DNA of 64,000 nt from Natronomonas halophila (GTDB taxonomy: Archaea; Halobacteriota; Halobacteria; Halobacteriales; Haloarculaceae): positions 1,798,001 through 1,862,000 of the forward strand of contig NZ_CP058334.1 of the NCBI RefSeq assembly GCF_013391085.1, given 5' to 3'. Within the stretch, counting starts at the first letter, position 1. Each line of letters opens with the position of its first letter. The position numbers and the translations under genes are program-made. Positions 57,720-64,000 of the stretch are shown here, in pieces. Below the pieces are notes generated by a model that did not search any database, was not told where the DNA came from, and saw nothing but the letters and a program-made list of their open reading frames with translations.

Positions 57720-59240
57720 TCAGAAGGGGTTGGAGCCGCCGTCGCCGACAGTCCGGGTGACCCACCCCGAGGGCCCGCTCGGGAAGGGGTCGGTTTCTTC
57801 GGCGGGCTGGACGGTCCCGTCGGCCTCGATGGCCCGGACGACCACGTCGTGGGCACCCTCGGGCGCGTCGTATGCGTGAACCCACTGGCGCCAGACGTCC
57901 TCGCCGGGCAGCGGCTCCGAGAGGGTCGCGTCGGTCCACGTCTCGCCGCCGTCGGTCGATACTTCGACGCCGCCGATACCGCGCGTGCCGGCGTAAGCGT
58001 GGCCGCCGACGCGGACGCGGCCGCCGTCGAGTTCCTCGACGAGGTGGAGTTTCGCGACGGTCTTGACGGGGCCGGTGCCGTGCCAGCCGCGTTCCTCCCA
58101 GTAGCCCTGTGCTTCCTCGTCGAGCACTTCGATTTCGGTGACCCACTTGACGTTGATTTCGCCCCAGTGGCCCGGGATGAGGACGCGGGCGGGGTAGCCG
58201 TGGCCGCGGGGGAGCGTCTCGCCGTTCATGCCGTAGGCGAGAAAGCCGTCTTCGAGCGCCGCCAGCGGGAACTCCTGATAGTAGCCGTCCGTCGCGTGAA
58301 GCATGACACAGCATTCGTCGGCGGGGCCCGCCGGGTCGACGAGGTCCATGATGGGGACGCCGGTCCACAGCGCGTTGTCGAGTTTCCGGGCGTTGAGTTT
58401 CTCACCGACACACCGGAGGGTGACAAAGCGGTTCTCGGCGTCCATCCCCGTGATTTCGTCGTAGGTGTAGGACACTTCCTCGTCGACGGCGCCGGTGACC
58501 GACAGCGTCCAGTCGTCGGGCGAGACGGTCGGGTCGGTGGTGTTGATGTCCACCTCGTAGAACCGTTCGGAGACGAGCGGCTCCAAGTCCGGCACGTCGA
58601 GGCTCTTCTCGTCGGCCTCCTGCAGCAGCGGCCCGATTTCGGCCTCCGCGCCGTCGTCGTCGACGGCGGACCGCTCGGGTCTTGCGGCCGAGAGGTCCCC
58701 GCTTCCGAGGAGGTAGCCGCCGCCGAGGGCGCCGATGGCGCTGACGACGCCCCCGAGGACGCTTCGGCGGTCCCGAAAGCCCGCTTCGCGGTCGGTAATC
58801 GACACGAGGTTCGCCGCCGCGACGACCAGCGCAACGGCGACGCCAGCGGCGAGGGAGGGCAGCGTCGCCGCCGTCACGGTGACGGTGACGCCGGCAGCCA
58901 GCACGCCCGCAATCGGGGCGGCCGCGGCGGCGACTTCCAGCCGTTCGGCGGTGGCGATGCCCACGCCGGCGGCCACGGCCAGCAGCCCCGCCGAGAGCAC
59001 CAGCGCGACGATGAGGTTGAGGCGGCTACCGAGGTCACCGAGAAGGAGGATGCTGTAGGTGACGACGACCGCCGGCAACCGCCGGGCCAGCAGGCCGGCT
59101 ATCGGCCCCGCGATGAACGAAGGGGTGAACGATGCGACGGCGTAGGACCCCGCGACGCCGGCGACGCCGGCGGCCAGCGACACCGCAGCTGGCCCGGCGG
59201 GGACGGCATCGAGGATGTCGGTTCGCGATGGCGGATTCAT
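57720..59240 (-). CDS. Membrane-anchored sulfite-oxidase-type molybdopterin oxidoreductase
   Basis: From ATG 59240 the protein has 506 residues. About six helices fill residues 20-190, then RDRRSVLGGVVSAIGALGGG, a Tat-like twin-arginine motif within the chain, leads into the exported domain. The Moco domain has FVTLRCVGEKLNARKLDNALW, with the Cys molybdenum ligand, CVMLHATDGYYQEFPLAAL and GYPARVLIPGHWGEINVKW, and a C-terminal Mo-co dimerisation domain (VGGHAYAGTRGIGGVEVSTDGG). It resembles YedY/sulfite oxidase enzymes; substrate unknown. Confidence 0.88.
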   Translation of the reverse strand: MNPPSRTDILDAVPAGPAAVSLAAGVAGVAGSYAVASFTPSFIAGPIAGLLARRLPAVVVTYSILLLGDLGSRLNLIVALVLSAGLLAVAAGVGIATAERLEVAAAAAPIAGVLAAGVTVTVTAATLPSLAAGVAVALVVAAANLVSITDREAGFRDRRSVLGGVVSAIGALGGGYLLGSGDLSAARPERSAVDDDGAEAEIGPLLQEADEKSLDVPDLEPLVSERFYEVDINTTDPTVSPDDWTLSVTGAVDEEVSYTYDEITGMDAENRFVTLRCVGEKLNARKLDNALWTGVPIMDLVDPAGPADECCVMLHATDGYYQEFPLAALEDGFLAYGMNGETLPRGHGYPARVLIPGHWGEINVKWVTEIEVLDEEAQGYWEERGWHGTGPVKTVAKLHLVEELDGGRVRVGGHAYAGTRGIGGVEVSTDGGETWTDATLSEPLPGEDVWRQWVHAYDAPEGAHDVVVRAIEADGTVQPAEETDPFPSGPSGWVTRTVGDGGSNPF

Positions 59241-59383
59241 GGGCGGTGTGACGACCGTTGGCACAGTAATGGCTCCGAGACGGATAATTCATGGCCTGCC
59301 GGCCGGATACCGTGCTTTCCCGCCCGTTCCGGTCCAGGGGCGTGCCCACGAAATTCAAGTCGCGGCCCCCGATAGGTCCGGTC

Positions 59384-59998
59384 GTGGCAGTTACCTTCGA
59401 CCTCTTCGGCACGCTCGTCGACGCGGACACACCCGCCGACCCCGCCGCGGCCGTCGCCCGCGAGTTACGCGACCGCGACGTGGCCGTGCCCGACGATTTC
59501 GACGAGGCCTACCGCGAGGTCCACATCGACGCGCCGCCGGGGGCCGAAGTCCCGCTGCCGGCACACGTCTCGGCGGCGCTTGGCTCTCGGGGCGTCGACG
59601 GGCCGAACAACGCCGCCCGGCGGGCCGTCGTCGCGGCCTTCGACCCCGACGTCGAACGCCGCCCCGGCGCCGAGGCCGCAATCGAGGCGGCGAGGGAGGT
59701 CGGCCCGGTCGCCGTCTGCTCGAACTGTAGCGTTCCCGAGTTGGTCCGCCGGACGCTGATTCGTGCGGACCTGAAAGGGGCCTTCGACGGCGTCGTCACG
59801 AGCGTCGGTTGCGGCTGGCGGAAGCCCGATTCCCGCGCCTTCGAGGCCGTAGCGCGCCGAATCGAGGTCTCCCCCGCCGACCTCGTCCACGTCGGCGACG
59901 ACCCCGAGACCGACGGCGGGGTCACCGAGGTGGGCGGCCACTTCGTCGACGTGGCCGAGACGCCGCTGGCCGAGTTCGACCCGGAGGTACTGCGGTGA
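59384..59998 (+). CDS. HAD-family phosphatase at the head of the cobamide operon
   Basis: From GTG 59384 the product has 204 residues. HAD motif I is VAVTFDLFGTLVDAD, motif II is VAVCSNCSV (Ser), motif III is GCGWRKPDSRAF (Lys) and motif IV is HVGDDPETDGG (Asp pairs). Its stop overlaps the cbiB start by 4 bp (GTGA), so it belongs to the operon. The operon lacks a known alpha-ribazole-phosphate or cobalamin-5'-phosphate phosphatase (CobC/CobZ), a role this protein could fill; that is inference. A phosphoglycolate-type HAD is the alternative. Confidence 0.85.
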   Translation: MAVTFDLFGTLVDADTPADPAAAVARELRDRDVAVPDDFDEAYREVHIDAPPGAEVPLPAHVSAALGSRGVDGPNNAARRAVVAAFDPDVERRPGAEAAIEAAREVGPVAVCSNCSVPELVRRTLIRADLKGAFDGVVTSVGCGWRKPDSRAFEAVARRIEVSPADLVHVGDDPETDGGVTEVGGHFVDVAETPLAEFDPEVLR

Positions 59999-60906
59999 GC
60001 ACCGCGGGGCTTGCTGTCGCTATCGCCGCCGGCCTCGCGCTGGCGCTCGACTGGACGTTTCGGGAACCGCCCGCCGAATACCACCCCGTGACCCTGTTCG
60101 GCCGGGTGGTCGACTGGGCCGACCGCGAGTACCGACGCCCGCGACTGGCGGGGGCCGCGCTGGCGTTCGTCCTGCCTGCTGCTGCGGCACTTCTCGTCTA
60201 CGGTGTGCTGTGGCTGGCGTGGCCGTGGGTCGTGACTGGTCTCGTCGCCGGTCTCCTGCTGTGGTCGACGTCGAGTTTCCGCCTCCTGCTGGATATCGCC
60301 GGCCGCGCTCTCGTCGAAAGCGAGCGGGACATCGAGGCGGCCCGCGAGGCGCTGCCGGCGCTCGTGGGGCGGGACGTCGAGGACCTCTCGCCGGAACTCG
60401 TCCGGAGCGCGGCCGTCGAAAGTGCCGCGGAAAACCTCTCGGACGGCCTCGTCGCGCCGTTGCTGGCCTTCGGGCTTCTGTCCGCCGTCTCCCTGCCGGC
60501 GGCGGGCGCCGCCGCGGCGTACGTCAAGGCGGTCAACACGATGGATTCGATGCTCGGCTACCCCGGCGCCTTCGGGTGGGGCAGCGCCCGCCTCGATGAC
60601 CTCGTGATGTTCGTCCCTGCGCGGGTGACGGCGCTGCTACTGGCCGTCGTCACGGGCGCGCCGGCCGCGTGGTGGCGTGCCCGCCGCTACGCCGCGACGA
60701 CCGACTCGCCCAATGCCGGGTGGCCGATGGGGACGCTGGCGGCGGCACTGAACGTCCGCCTCGAAAAGCAGGGCGTCTACACGCTCAACGAGGTGGCCGA
60801 TTACCCCTCGGTGGCCGACGGCGACGCGGCACTGGCGGCAGTCAAACGCGTCGGACTCGTAAGTTACACGCTGGTCGCGCTCGTCGGCGTGATACGGTGG
60901 CTCTAA
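59995..60906 (+). CDS. cbiB: Adenosylcobinamide-phosphate synthase CbiB
   Basis: From GTG 59995 the product has 303 residues. About eight membrane segments and CbiB signatures are present: FREPPAEYHPVTLFGRVVDWADR, AVESAAENLSDGLVAPLLAF and AAYVKAVNTMDSMLGY, with LNVRLEKQGVYTLNE near the end. It joins adenosylcobyric acid with aminopropanol (or its phosphate) to make adenosylcobinamide (phosphate), at the membrane. It overlaps both neighbours (4 bp and 10 bp). Confidence 0.95.
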   Translation: MSTAGLAVAIAAGLALALDWTFREPPAEYHPVTLFGRVVDWADREYRRPRLAGAALAFVLPAAAALLVYGVLWLAWPWVVTGLVAGLLLWSTSSFRLLLDIAGRALVESERDIEAAREALPALVGRDVEDLSPELVRSAAVESAAENLSDGLVAPLLAFGLLSAVSLPAAGAAAAYVKAVNTMDSMLGYPGAFGWGSARLDDLVMFVPARVTALLLAVVTGAPAAWWRARRYAATTDSPNAGWPMGTLAAALNVRLEKQGVYTLNEVADYPSVADGDAALAAVKRVGLVSYTLVALVGVIRWL

Positions 60907-61649
60907 CCGAACTCGGCTCGGCCGTCCGCGGCGGGGCGGCCTTCCTGACGCGTTTGCCCGTTACGACCAGCGAAGGCGACTGGCTCCAGTTTCAGGGGAC
61001 GCCAGCGGTCTTCCCGCTGGTCGGCTATCTCATCGGCGTACTCGTGGCGTTGCCGTTCGTCCTGCTTGGAGGTCACGCTGCGGCCGCCGGCTTCCTGCTC
61101 GCGTTGTTCGTCGTTGCCGGCATCAACCACATGGACGGCGTCGCCGACCTCGGAGACGCCGCGGCGATTCACGACGCCGAGGACCGAAAGCAGGCGCTCA
61201 AGGACACGACCACGGGTGTCGGCGGCACCGTCGCCGTCGCCGTCATCGTCGCCGGTCTCGCGCTGGCCGGCCTCGCGCTGGCGTCGATGCCTTTCCGGGC
61301 GGCCGTCGCCTTGGTCGTCGCAAGCGAGGTCGGCGCGAAACTCGGCATGGCGACGGTAGCCTGTCTCGGCACCGCGAGCCACGAGGGGCTCGGCTCGCAG
61401 TTCACGCGCAACGCGAGCCGGCAACTCCTCCTCGGGCCGGCCCTCGTCGCGGTGCCCGCGGCGATGCTGACGGGCTTTTCGCCGGCCGCGCTCGTCGCGG
61501 TGCTGGCCGGTCCGGCCGTCGCCGTCGGGCTTGTCCGGTGGGCCGACGACGCCCTCGGCGGCGTCAACGGCGACGTCTTCGGCGCGACGAACGAACTCGG
61601 CCGCGTCGTCGCGCTACACGCGGGGGTGTACGTATGGATGTACTTCTGA
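60897..61649 (+). CDS. cobS: Adenosylcobinamide-GDP ribazoletransferase CobS
   Basis: From GTG 60897, inside the end of cbiB, the product has 250 residues. It has the CobS pattern: LGSAVRGGAAFLTRLPVTT, INHMDGVADLGDAAAIHDAEDRKQALKDTTTGVGG (the metal-binding DGxxD core) and FGATNELGRVVALH. It is a polytopic membrane enzyme that joins adenosylcobinamide-GDP to alpha-ribazole (phosphate) to give adenosylcobalamin (phosphate). Confidence 0.95.
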   Translation: MALTELGSAVRGGAAFLTRLPVTTSEGDWLQFQGTPAVFPLVGYLIGVLVALPFVLLGGHAAAAGFLLALFVVAGINHMDGVADLGDAAAIHDAEDRKQALKDTTTGVGGTVAVAVIVAGLALAGLALASMPFRAAVALVVASEVGAKLGMATVACLGTASHEGLGSQFTRNASRQLLLGPALVAVPAAMLTGFSPAALVAVLAGPAVAVGLVRWADDALGGVNGDVFGATNELGRVVALHAGVYVWMYF

Positions 61650-62200
61650 TGTGCGGCGGTCGGGGGACCCGTCTGGACCGCGGCGAGAAACCGCTGTTCG
61701 AAATCGGCGGCGAGCCGATGGTCGACCGCGTGCTCGCGGCACTGGAGGCCAGTCGCGCCGGGACGGTTCACGCCGTCACCGCGCCACACGCCCCGGAGAC
61801 GGCCGACCATCTGGACGGCCGGGTTCCCCGCATCGAGACGGCCGGCGAGGGGTACGTCGAGGATTTGACGACGGCGCTGGACCGCGTCGAGTTGCCGGTC
61901 ATGACGGTGGTTGCCGACCTCCCGCTGTTGGCCGGCGAGGTGGTCGACGAGGTACTCGACGCCCACGAGTCGGGGCCGCTGACGGTCTGTGTCCCGAGGG
62001 AGCTGAAAGAGGCTCTGGACGTGAGCGCTGATACGACCCGCGCCCACGGCGGCCACGAACTCGCGCCGACGGGGCTCAATATCGTGGGCGCCGAGGATGC
62101 CGACGAGACACTCCACGTCAGTTACGACGCCCGCCTCGCGGTCAACGTCAACCGCCCGGCGGACGCCGAAACCGCGGAGGTGCTCGCGGATGGACCCTGA
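61634..62200 (+). CDS. cobY: GTP:adenosylcobinamide-phosphate guanylyltransferase CobY
   Basis: The 188-residue protein from ATG 61634 overlaps cobS by 16 bp. It has a nucleotidyltransferase start MDVLLMCGGRGTRLDRGEKPLFEIGGEPMVDRV, the VVADLPLLAGEVVDEVL acidic metal site, and TGLNIVGAEDADETLH. CobY is the archaeal, non-orthologous replacement of bacterial CobU; it makes adenosylcobinamide-GDP but does not have kinase activity. Confidence 0.94.
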   Translation: MDVLLMCGGRGTRLDRGEKPLFEIGGEPMVDRVLAALEASRAGTVHAVTAPHAPETADHLDGRVPRIETAGEGYVEDLTTALDRVELPVMTVVADLPLLAGEVVDEVLDAHESGPLTVCVPRELKEALDVSADTTRAHGGHELAPTGLNIVGAEDADETLHVSYDARLAVNVNRPADAETAEVLADGP

Positions 62201-63203
62201 CAGCGTCGCCGACGCCGAGCGGGTCCCTCACGGCTCCAGCGACGACCCCGGCGTGCTGGATTTGAGCGCGAACATCAATCCTCGCGTGCCCGACGGCTCC
62301 CGGGCCGTCTACGAGGCGGCGTTCGACGACGCTCGCTCGTATCCCAACGACGGTTATCCCGACTTTCGAGCGGCCGCCGCCGAGTACGTCGGCTGTGACG
62401 CGGATGCGGTCGTTCCAACCGCGGGCGGCCTCGCGGCGATTCGCCTCGCAATCGGCGTCGTCGTTTCGCCGGGCGACAGCGTCCTCGTCCCCTACCCCTC
62501 CTTCGGCGAATACGCCCGCGAGGTCGAGTTGGCGGGCGGCGACCCTCATCTCGTCCCCCACGACGAACTGCTTGATGCCGACCCGACCGACCACGCGATG
62601 GCTATCGTCTGTACGCCGAACAACCCGACCGGCGAGTTGCCGCCCGCCGACGAACTGGCGGCCTTCGCCGACCGATGTGTGGCCGCCGATACCGTCCTGC
62701 TGGCCGACGAGGCGTTCCTCGGCTTCACCGACCGCGCCTCGCTGGCCGGCCGCGAGGGGTGCGTCGTCGCCCGCTCGCTGACCAAACTGTTCGGCCTGCC
62801 CGGCCTCCGGGCGGGCTTTGCGGTCGCTTCCGGCGAACTGCTGGAGCGTCTCAAAACCGCCCGTCGCGCGTGGTCGGTCGGCGGCCCTGCTGCTGCTGTC
62901 GGCGCCCACGCCATGGCCGATTCGGCCTTTATAAATGAGACGCGCGAGCGGGTCCGGGAGGAACGCCAGTATCTCCACGAGGGACTGGAGTCCCGCGGCT
63001 TCGAGGTCTACCCCTCCGACGCGCCCTTCCTGCTGTGTGACGTTGGCGAGGACCCGGCGGCCCTGCTCGATGCCTGCCGCGAGCACGGGGTCGTCCTGCG
63101 GGATGCCACGACGTTCCGTGGCCTCGACAGTCACGTCCGCATCGCCGTCCGGGACCGCGAGGCGACCGAGGACCTGTTCGCCGTCCTCGACGAGGTGTGG
63201 TGA
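62190..63203 (+). CDS. cobD: L-threonine-O-3-phosphate decarboxylase CobD
   Basis: From ATG 62190 (11-bp overlap with cobY) the product has 337 residues, a fold-I PLP aminotransferase-like enzyme. Signatures are LDLSANINPR, YPNDGYPDFRAAAAEYVG, CTPNNPTGELPPADELA, LADEAFLGF and ARSLTKLFGLPGLRAGF with the PLP lysine. CobD makes aminopropanol phosphate from threonine phosphate. The aminotransferase HisC is the general alternative, but the operon and the SANINPxxPD opening support CobD. Confidence 0.93.
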   Translation: MDPDSVADAERVPHGSSDDPGVLDLSANINPRVPDGSRAVYEAAFDDARSYPNDGYPDFRAAAAEYVGCDADAVVPTAGGLAAIRLAIGVVVSPGDSVLVPYPSFGEYAREVELAGGDPHLVPHDELLDADPTDHAMAIVCTPNNPTGELPPADELAAFADRCVAADTVLLADEAFLGFTDRASLAGREGCVVARSLTKLFGLPGLRAGFAVASGELLERLKTARRAWSVGGPAAAVGAHAMADSAFINETRERVREERQYLHEGLESRGFEVYPSDAPFLLCDVGEDPAALLDACREHGVVLRDATTFRGLDSHVRIAVRDREATEDLFAVLDEVW

Positions 63204-63895
63204 TGTTCGAGTACGACCGCACTGACGATCGACTCACGCTTTTCCGGCCTGACACCCGGTGGCTCTCGAACGGTTTCGACGGCGGCTATCGCGATGCCGA
63301 CGCCGCCCACAACCTCACGGTGCCGGAGGGGTTCGACCGGACGGACCTCGGGGCGTACGCCGCGGAACGCCTCGGCGAGCGGCCGTCGGGGCCGACCCTT
63401 TTAACCGGCGTCAGCCAGCGGCACGCCCGCGGCGCTCGCTGTGGCCCCGTCGAGGCGGTGGCGACGGTCGGTCTCTCGAATCCCGCGGTGTTACCGGTGG
63501 AGGGCGACGCCGAACCGGCTGCAGGGGAAACGATGGCCGACGGCTGGCGACCGGGTACGGTCAACGTCTTCGTCGGGACGACGCGCGCCCTCGACGACGG
63601 CGCCATGGCCGGCCTGCTGGCGACCGCGGTCGAAGCGAAGACGGCGACGCTGCTCGCGGCGGCGGACGTGCCGGGCACCACGAGCGACGCCGTCGTCGTC
63701 GGCTCTGCCCCCGAGGGGTCTCCGTCGGCCTTCGCCGGCAGCGCGACGGAGGTCGGCGATTCGGCGCGGGCCTGCGTCCGCGATGCGGTGCTGGCCAGCC
63801 TCGATGCGCGCTACGACGGCGAGCGTCCGCCGACGCCCGAGGAGGCCCGCTACGGGCTGAGGACGACCCGCGAGCCGTCGGGCTTCGAACCGTGA
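63203..63895 (+). CDS. cbiZ: Adenosylcobinamide amidohydrolase CbiZ
   Basis: From ATG 63203 (overlapping the cobD stop by one base, TGATG) the product has 230 residues. It has the CbiZ pattern: TRWLSNGFDGGYRDADAAHNLTVPEGF, LTGVSQRHARGARCGPVEAVATVGLSNP, GTVNVFVGTTRAL and TATEAKTATLLAAADV-like segments followed by TSDAVVVG. It hydrolyses adenosylcobinamide to adenosylcobyric acid so that salvaged cobinamide can re-enter the pathway at CbiB. Confidence 0.94.
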   Translation: MFEYDRTDDRLTLFRPDTRWLSNGFDGGYRDADAAHNLTVPEGFDRTDLGAYAAERLGERPSGPTLLTGVSQRHARGARCGPVEAVATVGLSNPAVLPVEGDAEPAAGETMADGWRPGTVNVFVGTTRALDDGAMAGLLATAVEAKTATLLAAADVPGTTSDAVVVGSAPEGSPSAFAGSATEVGDSARACVRDAVLASLDARYDGERPPTPEEARYGLRTTREPSGFEP

Positions 63896-64000
63896 CTACT
63901 TCTCGGCGACGACGACCAGTCGCTCGGCGTCCTCGTCGAAGTCGCGACCGTCGAGGTCGCCGTAGACCTCGACCGCCGAGAAGCCGACTTCCCGGAGCAG
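63896..64000 (-). CDS. C-terminus of a probable SAM-dependent methyltransferase (partial)
   Basis: On the minus strand a frame is open from the window edge to the stop at 63896-63898, directly after cbiZ. The ~34 residues read LLREVGFSAVEVYGDLDGR followed by DFDEDAERLVVVAEK, a pattern common at the end of class I methyltransferases (final strand of the Rossmann fold and its ending VVAxK). The N-terminus is outside the window, so the call is tentative. Confidence 0.5.
   Translation of the reverse strand: MLREVGFSAVEVYGDLDGRDFDEDAERLVVVAEK

Overview
This window is a piece of a haloarchaeal (class Halobacteria) chromosome. The evidence is very high G+C, strongly acidic proteins, two TatC translocases including a double-length fused one, several Tat lipoprotein signals, an aRNase-J/CPSF-type beta-CASP enzyme, archaeal L15e, RIO2, NucS and tRNA-intron endonuclease, HTH-10 (bat) and HxlR regulators, and frequent leaderless promoters (TATA about 28-32 nt before the ATG). 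I cannot fix the genus; a Natronomonas-like neutrophile or haloalkaliphile is possible but unproven. No rRNA, tRNA, CRISPR array, IS element or prophage was found.

Layout. 0-9 kb: the 3' end of a beta-CASP RNase, a HAD nucleotidase-like gene, an aldo/keto reductase, a zinc ribbon, a coupled PLP fold-III enzyme and FAD oxidase pair, larE, a histidine kinase, a methyltransferase and a histidine phosphatase. 9-12.5 kb: tatC and the fused tatC are divergent around a 482-bp inverted structure. 12.5-15 kb: BofA-like protein, a ribbon-helix-helix regulator coupled to a queuosine/archaeosine precursor transporter, and rlmE. 15-22.6 kb: a Tat lipoprotein and a large multicopper oxidase, a flavin oxidoreductase, and a zinc/cadmium-type P1B ATPase with an HTH-10 regulator and a 16-bp palindrome at its promoter. 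22.6-23.2 kb: a palindrome-rich non-coding element before trpS.

24.8-35 kb: a secreted low-complexity protein, a PrsW-type membrane protease, FAU-1, the NAD salvage genes pncB and pncA around an HEXXH surface lipoprotein, UspA, endA, a NucS-N-like/zinc-ribbon protein and a TbsP-family regulator. 35.4-37.5 kb: a visibly less GC-rich CHAT (caspase-like) protease gene, divergent from the TbsP-like regulator. 37.5-50.3 kb: pheA, cupin, membrane proteins including DoxX with a 23-codon leader, two divergent Tat lipoproteins, a membrane-tethered Mrr-type nuclease, a VOC dioxygenase/HxlR pair, nucS, an M50-CBS protease, a DUF1508 repeat pair, a response regulator and rpl15e.

50.6-59.3 kb: nitroreductase, RIO2, ADP-ribosylglycohydrolase, DJ-1/PfpI, a DnaQ-like nuclease, lipoate ligase, a GIDE-like membrane protein, an IMPase-like phosphatase and a membrane-anchored sulfite-oxidase-type molybdoenzyme. 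59.4-63.9 kb: a tightly overlapping cobamide operon (HAD phosphatase, cbiB, cobS, cobY, cobD, cbiZ) covering nucleotide-loop assembly and cobinamide salvage. The most noteworthy items are the CHAT protease locus, the two palindromic non-coding elements, the cobamide-operon HAD phosphatase as a candidate for a missing step, and several promoter-positioned palindromes.
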